The notes below the pieces were generated by a model. It did not search any database and was not told the DNA's origin. It was given only the letters and a program-made list of their open reading frames with translations. Positions 53,873 to 63,189 of a DNA stretch of 64,000 bases are shown piece by piece; within the stretch, counting starts at the first letter, position 1; every line of letters starts with the position of its first letter. The stretch comes from Candidatus Harpocratesius repetitus (GTDB taxonomy: Archaea; Asgardarchaeota; Lokiarchaeia; Sigyniarchaeales; Promethearchaeaceae), in contig JAIZWK010000001.1 of the NCBI GenBank assembly GCA_021498095.1, forward strand, positions 1,324,337 to 1,388,336, read 5' to 3'. The position numbers and the translations under genes were made by a program.

Positions 53873-56017
53873 ATGGTCTTACAGACAGTTCAATCAATTG
53901 AACCGATGTTCCATCCGAAATCTGTGGCGATAATCGGCGCGAGTAATAAAAATGGAAAGATTGGGAATACTCTTTTAGTAAATATACAGAAATCTGGATA
54001 TGAAGGTAAAGTTTTTCCAATAAACACTAAGGAAACCGAAATTTTAGGATTTCCCGCGTTTAAATCTATATTAGATGTCCCAGATGAAATTGACTTGGGT
54101 GTGATTTGCATCCCCAGTAAATTCTGTGTTCCTGTAGTAGATGAATGTGGAAAAAAGGGAGTAAAAACACTTGTAATTATTACCGCTGGTTTTAAAGAAA
54201 TCGGTGGTGAAGGAGTTACTCGTGAAAATAAAATTAGAGAATTGGGAAAGCAATATGGTATGCGTATTTTGGGACCTAATTGTTTAGGTTTAATTACCGA
54301 TGGTAATTTCTCATTTTCTTCGCTGACTCCTAAGAAAGGACATATTGGTATGCTTTCTCAATCTGGGGCCATGATGACAGGATTATTGGATTGGGCAGTT
54401 GATAATCAAATTGGTTTTTCAAGTTTTATTTCTTTAGGGAATAAATGTGATGCTGATGAAGTTGATTTTATTGAATATTTGGCTCAAGACGAACAAACAA
54501 AGGTAATTGCTGCATATATTGAATCTGTCCAAGATGGAGAAAAATTCTTTAAAGTTGTATCTGAAGCTACCAAGAAAAAACCTGTTATTCTTTTAAAATC
54601 TGGGCGTAGTGCAGCAGGTGCAAAAGCAGCATCTTCTCATACAGGTGCTTTAGCTGGGAGCGATATTGCATTTGATCTTGCTTTTAAAAAAGCAGGTGTT
54701 ATTAGAGCAGAAACAATTTCTGATTTATTTAATTATTGTATGACGTTTATCATCGCTCCAATTCCACAAGGAGACAAATTTGCAATCATTACGAACGCAG
54801 GTGGACCAGGAATTGTTTGTACAGATGCAATGGAATTATCTCAATTAGGAATCGCTCGTTTTTCTGAAGATACAATTCAAAAACTTAAAGAAGTGTTACC
54901 TGCTGAATCAAATTTCTACAATCCCGTTGATATTATTGGGGATGCACCTCCCGAACGATACGAGGCTGCAACAGATATTCTCCTTCAATGTCCTGATTCT
55001 GAAGTTGCTGGCGCAATTATTCTTCTTACTCCTCAAGCTCAAACAAAACCATTAGAAGTTGCGCAAAAAATTGCCTCCTTACATCAAAAATATCCCACAA
55101 AATCATTAGTTGCCAGTTTCATTGGAGGTGTGAGTGTAAATGAAGCCTCAAAACATTTAACACAAGGTGGCGTTCCTACATATGCTTTTCCCGAAGATGC
55201 AGTTAGAGTCCTTAAGGGTCTTGAAAGATATAAGGATATTAAACAAGCTCCTCCAATAACAAAGAAAAAAATACCTAAAATTAATGTTAATAAAGATCGA
55301 GTTCGAGAAATTATATCCAATGCAAGAACTGATGGTCGGGTTGTACTATTAAGTTATGAAACATCTGAAATATTTGATCTATATGGAATAAAAAATCCCA
55401 AATCAAGACTCGCTCAAACTGCACGTGATGCTGCTAAAATTGCTGAAGAAATTGGATTTCCTGTAGTAATGAAAATTGTATCTCCTCAAATTATTCACAA
55501 ATGGGACTGTGGTGGTGTAGTTTTAAATATACAATCTGCTCAAGATGCTAAAAATGCCTTTATCCAAATAATGTCTAATGCGAAATCCAAAGGACCTTCT
55601 GGCGCTGATCTCCGAGGTGTTGAAGTTCAAGAAATGATTATTAAGAAAGATAAAAAGAAAATTAATGAATTAATATTTGGAGTAAATCGCGATCCTCAAT
55701 GGGGTCCAATGATAATGGTTGGTAGTGGAGGCATCTACGCAAATTATGTCAAAGATGTTCAATTTGAGTTAACTTATCAATACGATCGCACAGATGCCTT
55801 AAATCAGTTGCAACAAACCAAGATATCGAAGATTCTTGAAGGAGTTAGGGGTGAACCCCGAAGTGATATCGATGGTGTTTTGGATATTTTAGTACGTCTA
55901 TCGCAACTTGTTAATGATTTTACAGAAATTATTGAATTGGATATCAACCCTTGTTTGGTTTTTGAAGCTGAATCAGGTTACAGTGCTGTTGATATCAAAA
56001 TAACAATAAAACATTAA
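53873..56017 (+). CDS. acdAB: ADP-forming acetate-CoA ligase (fused alpha-beta)
   Basis: A 714-aa enzyme that turns acyl-CoA, ADP and phosphate into acid, CoA and ATP (energy-saving in archaea). The alpha part has a CoA-binding Rossmann domain (FHPKSVAIIGASNKNGKIGN) and a ligase domain with the phosphorylated His in KAASSHTGALAGSD near residue 257. The beta part is an ATP-grasp (GFPVVMKIVSPQIIHK, FGVNRDPQWGPMIMVGSGG). In many archaea the two are separate genes; here they are one. It lies ahead of two DRTGG-domain genes on the same strand. Confidence 0.92.
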   Translation: MVLQTVQSIEPMFHPKSVAIIGASNKNGKIGNTLLVNIQKSGYEGKVFPINTKETEILGFPAFKSILDVPDEIDLGVICIPSKFCVPVVDECGKKGVKTLVIITAGFKEIGGEGVTRENKIRELGKQYGMRILGPNCLGLITDGNFSFSSLTPKKGHIGMLSQSGAMMTGLLDWAVDNQIGFSSFISLGNKCDADEVDFIEYLAQDEQTKVIAAYIESVQDGEKFFKVVSEATKKKPVILLKSGRSAAGAKAASSHTGALAGSDIAFDLAFKKAGVIRAETISDLFNYCMTFIIAPIPQGDKFAIITNAGGPGIVCTDAMELSQLGIARFSEDTIQKLKEVLPAESNFYNPVDIIGDAPPERYEAATDILLQCPDSEVAGAIILLTPQAQTKPLEVAQKIASLHQKYPTKSLVASFIGGVSVNEASKHLTQGGVPTYAFPEDAVRVLKGLERYKDIKQAPPITKKKIPKINVNKDRVREIISNARTDGRVVLLSYETSEIFDLYGIKNPKSRLAQTARDAAKIAEEIGFPVVMKIVSPQIIHKWDCGGVVLNIQSAQDAKNAFIQIMSNAKSKGPSGADLRGVEVQEMIIKKDKKKINELIFGVNRDPQWGPMIMVGSGGIYANYVKDVQFELTYQYDRTDALNQLQQTKISKILEGVRGEPRSDIDGVLDILVRLSQLVNDFTEIIELDINPCLVFEAESGYSAVDIKITIKH

Positions 56018-56070
56018 AAATAAAGTAATGATAAAATTTCTTTCTATTTTTTTTCACGGGTGATTCGATA

Positions 56071-57144
56071 ATGGGAAAAAACATCATGTTAACTTCCACC
56101 AAATCTGGTGCAGGAAAAAGCGTTGTGGCTATAGGCTTATTTCTTAAAATGAAAGAAATGGGCAAAAGGATGGGTTATTTCAAACCAATAGGGGATGCAA
56201 TGACACGACAAGAGAAAAGCAGGACAGATAAGGATGTATCTGTTATCTCTTCTGTTGTGGCGAGAAAATTCTCTAAAGAAGAAATTTGTCCTTATTTCTT
56301 AAATCCTGAGTCATATTTAGATGAAATTTTGCCTGAAGATTCAATAGAAATTCAACAGAAAATTAAAGACAGATTTTCCAGTATGGAGGCAAAATCAGAT
56401 TATATTATCATAGAAGGTAATCATTCTTATAATCAATATTCTCCAGTTAATTTAGATGATCTCTATTTTGCAAAAGCCTTTAATGCTGATATGGTAATAT
56501 GTGCTCCAATCAGTGATGATAATGACTTGAATTCGGTTATTTTCTGTTACAAATATATTACATCACGAAATTTGAATGTTTTAGGTGTTATTCTAAATGC
56601 TAGAACAAAGACAGCAGAAGTAAGAATTCAAAAATATCACAAAAAAATCTTAGCGGAACAAGGTATTCGAGTAATTGGTTCTCTTCAAAATGTGAAAGAT
56701 TTAGAGAAACCGACAATTGCTGAAATAATGGATGCTACGGGAGCAAAATTATATTCAGGTGATTTTTTAAAGGTTAAAAATCATTTAGTAGGATCATTTA
56801 TTATAGGGGCAATGGGTGCTGATGCTGCTCTAAAAATATTACGAGCAAATATAGATAAATGTGTTATTACAGGTGGAGATCGGACTGATATTGCATTAGC
56901 TGCTTTAGATACAAGTACTAAAGTTATTATTTTTACTGGAAATATGGATCCTGTTCCTCGAGTTGTAAGTGTTGCACAAGAAAAGGAAGTGCCTTTATTA
57001 ACAACAAATACAGATACATTTACTGTTGCAGAGCAAATTCGACGAATTAAGACCCATATTCAACCAAATGAAATTCAAATATGTCGTGATCAAGTCGAAA
57101 ATTTGAATATAGATGTTATTTTCTCAGAGAACAATAATAATTAA
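56071..57144 (+). CDS. P-loop DRTGG-domain protein (Pta N-terminal-like), copy 1
   Basis: A 357-aa protein. Residues 1-225 form a BioD-like P-loop domain (STKSGAGKSVVAIGLFLK, then IEGNHSYNQYSPVNLDD) like the N-terminal part of long phosphotransacetylases. Residues 235-345 are a DRTGG domain (VITGGDRTDIALAALDTST). There is no phosphotransacetylase catalytic domain. It is 53 bases after the ADP-forming acetyl-CoA ligase and ahead of its own paralogue, suggesting regulation of acetyl-CoA metabolism by nucleotide binding. Role not established. Confidence 0.8.
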   Translation: MGKNIMLTSTKSGAGKSVVAIGLFLKMKEMGKRMGYFKPIGDAMTRQEKSRTDKDVSVISSVVARKFSKEEICPYFLNPESYLDEILPEDSIEIQQKIKDRFSSMEAKSDYIIIEGNHSYNQYSPVNLDDLYFAKAFNADMVICAPISDDNDLNSVIFCYKYITSRNLNVLGVILNARTKTAEVRIQKYHKKILAEQGIRVIGSLQNVKDLEKPTIAEIMDATGAKLYSGDFLKVKNHLVGSFIIGAMGADAALKILRANIDKCVITGGDRTDIALAALDTSTKVIIFTGNMDPVPRVVSVAQEKEVPLLTTNTDTFTVAEQIRRIKTHIQPNEIQICRDQVENLNIDVIFSENNNN

Positions 57145-57160
57145 GGGAGTAAAGGAAAAA

Positions 57161-58225
57161 ATGGAATCGAAAACAATATTATTATCTTCTACTAAAAGAG
57201 GTTCAGGAAAATCTGTTGTTGCCATTGGTGCTTTTTTAAAATATAAAGAAAATGGCTTAAATCCTGGATATTTTAAACCAATTGGAGATTCATCAACAAT
57301 TAAGCCTAAAAACTTAACAGATAAAGATGCATCAATTATTATTAGTATTCTTGCCCGAAAATTCAGCCAAGAACAGATATGTCCACAGTTATTAAATCCT
57401 CATTACTTTTTAGATGAAATTCTTCCTGATGAAACGCTTGAAATATTCGAAAAAATCACAGATGCATTTGAAAATATTGCATCAAAAACAGATGTGATAA
57501 TCATTGAAGGAAATCATGATTATATGCAGTATTCAGCAATACAATTAGATGATGTTCATATTGCAAAAAAATTTAATGCTAAAGTTATTATCTGTGCACC
57601 TATAGCAAATGATAATGATATTGATGATCTTCTTTCTGCAATAGATTCATTTAAGCAATTTGATTGTCAAGTGGGAGGCGTTATACTTAGCCCTTTAAAT
57701 CCAACAGCTGAACAAAGAATTCGAAATTTGTATATTCCTCTACTTAATAATAGAGATATTTCAGTAATTGGAGGATTAAAAAACGCAAAAACCTTGGAAA
57801 AACCAACAATTGCTGAGATTCTAGATGCTATTGATGGAAAACTTTTAACAGGAGATTTTATTCGAATTAAGAATAATAAAGTAGATGGTTTTGTAATAGG
57901 TGCAATGCATAGTAGTAAAGCTTTAGATTATATTAAACGCGCGCCAAATGTGTGTGTTATTACTGGGGGAGATAGAACAGATATTGCTCTTAATGCCTTA
58001 GAAACACAAATTTCTTTGTTAATCTTTACTGGAAATATCCGACCCGATTCATCAGTTATGTCTAAAGCTAAAGAAAAACATATTCCCACAATTATCGCTG
58101 CTGGAGATACTTTTTCCATAACAGAAAAATTACAGAATATTCATTCTGAAATTCAACCTGATGAAATTGAAATTTGTTTTGAACAAGTTGATCAAAATAT
58201 CGATTGGAATGAATTCATCAAGTAA
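57161..58225 (+). CDS. P-loop DRTGG-domain protein (Pta N-terminal-like), copy 2
   Basis: A 354-aa tandem paralogue of the gene before it, alike over the whole length: STKRGSGKSVVAIGAFLKYK, IEGNHDYMQYSAIQLDDV and VITGGDRTDIALNALE. ATG at 57161 is chosen over 57113 because a GGGAGTAAAGG site lies ahead of it and the P-loop then sits where it does in copy 1. The two probably form a hetero-oligomer. Last gene of the acetyl-CoA ligase operon. Confidence 0.8.
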   Translation: MESKTILLSSTKRGSGKSVVAIGAFLKYKENGLNPGYFKPIGDSSTIKPKNLTDKDASIIISILARKFSQEQICPQLLNPHYFLDEILPDETLEIFEKITDAFENIASKTDVIIIEGNHDYMQYSAIQLDDVHIAKKFNAKVIICAPIANDNDIDDLLSAIDSFKQFDCQVGGVILSPLNPTAEQRIRNLYIPLLNNRDISVIGGLKNAKTLEKPTIAEILDAIDGKLLTGDFIRIKNNKVDGFVIGAMHSSKALDYIKRAPNVCVITGGDRTDIALNALETQISLLIFTGNIRPDSSVMSKAKEKHIPTIIAAGDTFSITEKLQNIHSEIQPDEIEICFEQVDQNIDWNEFIK

Positions 58226-58283
58226 TTTCTTTTTTTTAGATTAATTAAATTTTTAGCACTAAGCTAATTCTTATTTAATAGCG

Positions 58284-60497
58284 ATGACTGAAGAAAATAC
58301 TTCATCAATTTATGAATCTATCATGCAACTATTTCAAGAATTACATTTCCCATTATCAATGGAAATAAAAGAGGAATTACGTAATCTTGATTTAAAAACA
58401 CTCCTCCGGGTAAAAACTTTATTTATTGGTGTAAAATCACTCTTAGAAATTCATGAGAAATTGCAATTAGAGATAGAAAAATTAAGAAAAGAGAATGATA
58501 ACACTACTGAAATATCAAATATGATGGATCAACTTGCTGAAAACTTGCGAAAACTCGAAGAAACTCGAATGAAGGAATTGATGGGGGATTTGATTACAAG
58601 ATTCTTAAATTCAAACGTTCCTCCCCCTCGAGATATCGCTCTTGATGAAGTATCTTTTACAAATATTTCCAATTTATTGGAATTTCTTACTCCATCAGTA
58701 TCATCAGATATTGATCAATCAAAATTATATCAAGATTCTCAAATTTCTACAATAGTACCAAACGATGAAGAACTTGCGAGATTTCAAATAATATTATCAG
58801 AAAAGGATGAACATATTACAAAATTAGAATCAGAAATTCAAGCTAAAATTCGAGAATTAGAAGCACTTAAGAGTGATTTGAATAGATTTCAAGAATTAGA
58901 TGAAGAAGTTCATACTTTGAGAGCACGTAATGCAGAATTAGAGAAAGAATTCGAAGCGCAAAAGACTGAAAATTCTATTTTAATAAATGAAAATAAATTG
59001 TTTCAGACTAGATTTCAAGAAATCTCTGAAGAATTAGATAAGAAAAACAACCAATTAGCTGAAATAGAGCATGGCATCCCTGAACGAGAAGATCTTCAAT
59101 TAAAAATAACTCAATTAGAACAAGAAAACTCCCAAATCAAAGAAGAAAAAGACTCTCTTCATTCAATATTAGATGATTTTCAATCTAAAAATGAACAGCT
59201 CTCACATGAATTAGATGAAATTCATATCGAATTTAAAAATTTACAGCACAAATATGATGAATTACAAAGAACAACAGAAATAAAAGAAAACAGAATTCAA
59301 GAATTGCAAAAAGATCTTCAAGACAAACAACAAGAGTGCTCTCACCTACGAGAATCTTTAGAGCACGCAAAAGTAAATCAGTCTGGTGACGAAACAGATT
59401 TCAGATCCCAATTAGAAGAAAAAGAGATAATAATTAACGATTTAAAGCAAGAATTACATGAATTAAATGAAAAAATTCAAAAAATGATCTATCGTGATGA
59501 ATTTGAAGATTTATCCCGTAAATTTCAAGAAATAGAAAATCAAATGGCACAAAAGGATCAATATTTGCGAGATAAAACGGAAGAAATTCGGCAAATACAA
59601 CACAATCATCAAATTGAAAAGGAAAACTTAATCGAAAAAATTGAAGAACTACAACAAAAAATTGCAGAACATAAAAATCTTGAAGAGCAAATTAGAGAAA
59701 AAGATTCTATTATTGAAGATTTGCAAAAACAAGAAGAAGAATTTCATGATGCTTTGCTTGAAAATGTGAAAATTACTGCAGAAAAAGAAGAATTAAATGA
59801 AAAAATTGCTGAATTGATTTCTCAAAAAGAAGTTCTTTTTGATCGTATCTCTGAATTAAAGCGAGAAAATAGTGGAAATCTAGCAATTATTCAGAGATTG
59901 AAGAAACAAGTTGACTCATTAGAAGAAAAATATCAAAAAGCTCAAGAACCAACACCAGAAATGATTAAGGATAATATTGAAAAAGAATATTTACAAAAAC
60001 AAGTTGATTCTCTTAATGTTGAATTAAGAGAGCAAATTGCTCTTGCTTCAGAATCAAGCGGAAAATATCAAGTTATGAAAGACCAATATGATTTATTGAA
60101 AAAAGAATTAAAAGATTTACAAGATCAATTTGACAATATTCGTCAGGAAAATCTAAATTTACAAAGAAGAATCCAAGAGCAAAAAGTAGATTATTCTGAG
60201 AAAATTAGCGACCTTGAGCAAAAATTAAGAATTTCAGAACGAAAAGTAGGTGAATTAGAAACTCAGTTACTCAAAGCTCAAAGTGGTTTGGAATATCAAG
60301 AAGAAATCGAAAAATTACGTAAAAACCTTGATAATAAAAATCAAGAAAACCAAGATCTTGAAGAAGAAATTTCAAAGATACAAGCTGAACTTGCCTTAGG
60401 TAAGAAAGAGATTGCCCGATTGAATGAAGAAATTGTGAATTATCGCCGAAGAATTAAAGTACTAAGGCGAGATCTCTCTTCAAGTTCATCTGAGTAA
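58284..60497 (+). CDS. Long coiled-coil protein
   Basis: A 737-aa protein, coiled coil from about residue 60 to near the end, with Glu/Lys/Gln/Leu heptads and no ATPase heads (so not an SMC or Rad50). The first 60 residues form a different helical part (QELHFPLSMEIKEELRNLDL) and residues 110-170 are a more varied linker. No signal peptide or membrane helix is visible. By shape it resembles eukaryotic golgin- or tropomyosin-like scaffolds, but function is unknown. It starts 58 bases after the DRTGG gene. Confidence 0.75.
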   Translation: MTEENTSSIYESIMQLFQELHFPLSMEIKEELRNLDLKTLLRVKTLFIGVKSLLEIHEKLQLEIEKLRKENDNTTEISNMMDQLAENLRKLEETRMKELMGDLITRFLNSNVPPPRDIALDEVSFTNISNLLEFLTPSVSSDIDQSKLYQDSQISTIVPNDEELARFQIILSEKDEHITKLESEIQAKIRELEALKSDLNRFQELDEEVHTLRARNAELEKEFEAQKTENSILINENKLFQTRFQEISEELDKKNNQLAEIEHGIPEREDLQLKITQLEQENSQIKEEKDSLHSILDDFQSKNEQLSHELDEIHIEFKNLQHKYDELQRTTEIKENRIQELQKDLQDKQQECSHLRESLEHAKVNQSGDETDFRSQLEEKEIIINDLKQELHELNEKIQKMIYRDEFEDLSRKFQEIENQMAQKDQYLRDKTEEIRQIQHNHQIEKENLIEKIEELQQKIAEHKNLEEQIREKDSIIEDLQKQEEEFHDALLENVKITAEKEELNEKIAELISQKEVLFDRISELKRENSGNLAIIQRLKKQVDSLEEKYQKAQEPTPEMIKDNIEKEYLQKQVDSLNVELREQIALASESSGKYQVMKDQYDLLKKELKDLQDQFDNIRQENLNLQRRIQEQKVDYSEKISDLEQKLRISERKVGELETQLLKAQSGLEYQEEIEKLRKNLDNKNQENQDLEEEISKIQAELALGKKEIARLNEEIVNYRRRIKVLRRDLSSSSSE

Positions 60498-60534
60498 CAA
60501 TATATTATTTTAATCAAAGTATATTAAGATTTTT

Positions 60535-61899
60535 TTATTTCAATTGATAAGTTGGCTTTTTCTTGTACTTATTTTGATGTTTTTTAGCTTGATAGGTTTC
60601 ATCTGTGAATTTATAGATGGAATCTTGCCAATCAACATTTATTGGATTATCAAATTTAGTAGTTATTTCTATCGGTGAATGAGATGTTGCAGAATTGGTT
60701 TTATTGATATCTTTTCCATCTACCCTAATATCATGAATTTTTTGTTTAAAATACGTTTCTCCTCCAGTTTTTGCGCTCATGACAATAATTTCATCTCCAA
60801 TTTTTAAACTTCCATTGATTAAACGAATTCTAACGGCATTTGTTGGATATTGATGAATTATTTCACCCATCTTAATATATCTATAATGAGAAATATTAGC
60901 AGGACTGTTAAGTTGTGAATCCTTTTCTGAAGCTCTACCAAAATAAAATCCGGTTGTAAATCCTCGATTGTAAACTTTCTTTAATTGGGTTATCCAATGC
61001 TTCTTTTTTCGTTGTTCTTGGAAATCACCTGTAAAATAGGCATCTATGGCTTCTCTGTATATTCTAGACACTGTTTCAACATAATGAGGATGGCGCATTC
61101 GCCCTTCAATCTTAAAACTTTCAATTCCTGCTTCAATTAACTGTGGAATATAATTAATCATGCATAAATCCCGCGAGTTTAGAATACGTTTTCCATCATA
61201 AAGGAATTCATGACCTGTTTCAGAAATCAATTTCCATTTTCCGCGGCATGGTTGAGTACAAACACCACGATTAGCTGATTTATCTGCAGAACAAGCAATT
61301 GTCTGAGAAAGATAACAACGTCCTGAAATAGAGCTGCACATAGCTCCATGTATAAATGCTTCAATTTTTGCTGTTGTCATTTTTGGTGTGATCTGGGAAA
61401 TTTGCTTTAATGAACATTCTCTGGCTAAAATTATCCGTTCTGCGCCTAATGATTCGTAAAATTTTGCACTTTCGGAATTTGAGACGTTACACTGCGTGGA
61501 GATATGAAAAGGGATTCCAATTTCTTTTGCGAATCTAAGTGTAGCAATATCATGAACTATTACTGCATCAATTCCAGCCTCTTTTGCAGCAATTAAGATT
61601 TGGCGTAATTCATCAAGTTCATTTTCATATATTACAATATTTAATGTAAGAAATGCTTTTCTATACCTAAATAGGGGGTTTTTTGGAGAGTGACACATTT
61701 GAACGATTCGTGGTAGATCAGAAAGAGAGAAATTATCTGCTTTAATCCGCATGTTAAATTTCTCTACTCCAAAATAAACAGCATCTGCATAAGGTCCTGA
61801 AGCCTTTAAAGCCATAAAATTTTTTGCTGGAGCTAATAACTCTACTGAATTCGATTTTTTCTCTTGTAAATTCATTTTATTTGATTTCAACTCTCCCAA
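60535..61899 (-). CDS. U32 peptidase-family protein
   Basis: A 454-aa member of the U32 (collagenase-like) group, whose studied members include TrhP (YegQ), needed for hydroxylating tRNA uridine 34. ELLAPAKNFMALKASGPYAD is the start of the barrel; the signature is EAFIHGAMCSSISGRCYLSQ, followed by NRGVCTQPCRGKW and IPQLIEAGIESFKIEGRMR. Four conserved Cys could bind an iron-sulfur cluster, as proposed for the family. The C-terminal beta-barrel resembles that of the TrhP group. Together with TtuA, a second possible tRNA modifier in the window. The ATG at 61899 could be replaced by 61875. Confidence 0.88.
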   Translation of the reverse strand: MGELKSNKMNLQEKKSNSVELLAPAKNFMALKASGPYADAVYFGVEKFNMRIKADNFSLSDLPRIVQMCHSPKNPLFRYRKAFLTLNIVIYENELDELRQILIAAKEAGIDAVIVHDIATLRFAKEIGIPFHISTQCNVSNSESAKFYESLGAERIILARECSLKQISQITPKMTTAKIEAFIHGAMCSSISGRCYLSQTIACSADKSANRGVCTQPCRGKWKLISETGHEFLYDGKRILNSRDLCMINYIPQLIEAGIESFKIEGRMRHPHYVETVSRIYREAIDAYFTGDFQEQRKKKHWITQLKKVYNRGFTTGFYFGRASEKDSQLNSPANISHYRYIKMGEIIHQYPTNAVRIRLINGSLKIGDEIIVMSAKTGGETYFKQKIHDIRVDGKDINKTNSATSHSPIEITTKFDNPINVDWQDSIYKFTDETYQAKKHQNKYKKKPTYQLK

Positions 61900-62093
61900 T
61901 TCATGATATATTCATATAATTAAAGGTATTGAACTTCAAAAATGTTGATTTTTTAATGCATAACCTAAAAATTGCTCGAATTTCCTTCCAATTTAAAAAA
62001 ACAATGTAAAGTTGAAAATTTTTATGGTTGAAAATGAAAACTTACTTATTGAAAAATTTTTTCTTATCATATGAAATGTGGTTGGGATAATTA

Positions 62094-63125
62094 ATGACTT
62101 TGGATTGGACATTTTCTTTTGTTTCAAGTAAGCAAATTGATAATCCTAAAATTGAGCATATTTGCTCATTTCGGGATGGTAAAATCCAATTTATTGCAGA
62201 TCCAAAGAAAAATCCGGAAATTATTTCTCAATTAGAACCTGTTATTCTTTTAATCAATTATATTGCATACTTCCCTAATAAAGATTTTACAAAAATTAAA
62301 CTCAAGACTTCAGGAAGTCAATTTGCAATTCACTTCTTAGATAAAAGGTTTTTGGAGCACAATTTTTTGGGGATTTTATCTGTGAGCGAATTTGATGAAA
62401 TTCAGCCCTTTGAATCTTGGGGTGTTGAAGAACTTATGGCTGAATTTGTGTTTGATAATTTTTTAGAAATGAAACAAGAAAGTACTGACAAAGGATTCGA
62501 TATTTTAAAATTTGAAGAATGGCTTAAACCTGAAATCTTTAATTTTTATCAAGATTGGGTAGAAGCGAAACATGATGAAATATTAACTAAAAAAGAAACA
62601 CGAACATTTCGTGAATCAAAAATTCATTCTTTAAATTATAAAAAATATGAACAATGGTGGGATTTGCAGATTATCAACGAATTTGGGAACCCAATCACTG
62701 ATTTGATTTCTTTCATTGATGATCAAGCCTTTATGATTAATTCAAACGTTGAAAAAATAGAACAGAACTTAGAAGGAATGTCTCTGTCTGCACTTAAAAT
62801 TTTGATTGATACACAAGGTGCTTGGGATATTTTGTATTTAAAAAACAGATTAAAGAATGAAATGGGTTATCAGTACGTCTTTTTTGAACATTTTATTGTA
62901 TCTCATATTAAATACTTGATCATCTTGAATACTGCATTATATGATGTTGCTAATGAGAAATGTATTCAAGCTTTTCGGGGATTTGAATTTGACATGTTAA
63001 AAGGTCTCGCTGAAAAATTGGTTCAACATCCTGATTTTTTTAACCCTCAAGGGCAAATTCGACCAGAAAATATTGGATTGACTCATAGAATTATTATAAC
63101 TTCAATTCAACAATATCTTGGATGA
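62094..63125 (+). CDS. Unknown 343-aa protein
   Basis: Not recognised. The first 110 residues are strand-rich (KTSGSQFAIHFLDKRFLEH, LGILSVSEFDEIQPF), with the look of a small sensor domain. The rest is mainly helical, with a charged middle (EAKHDEILTKKETRTFRESK) and a hydrophobic helix (YVFFEHFIVSHIKYLIILNT). No signal peptide. It lies on its own between the U32 gene (divergent) and a P-type ATPase gene. Confidence 0.55.
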   Translation: MTLDWTFSFVSSKQIDNPKIEHICSFRDGKIQFIADPKKNPEIISQLEPVILLINYIAYFPNKDFTKIKLKTSGSQFAIHFLDKRFLEHNFLGILSVSEFDEIQPFESWGVEELMAEFVFDNFLEMKQESTDKGFDILKFEEWLKPEIFNFYQDWVEAKHDEILTKKETRTFRESKIHSLNYKKYEQWWDLQIINEFGNPITDLISFIDDQAFMINSNVEKIEQNLEGMSLSALKILIDTQGAWDILYLKNRLKNEMGYQYVFFEHFIVSHIKYLIILNTALYDVANEKCIQAFRGFEFDMLKGLAEKLVQHPDFFNPQGQIRPENIGLTHRIIITSIQQYLG

Positions 63126-63189
63126 TACAAGAAAAAAAGTGGATAAAATTTGATCTCTATAAATAACTGATGCATAAGAGCGAATTTTG

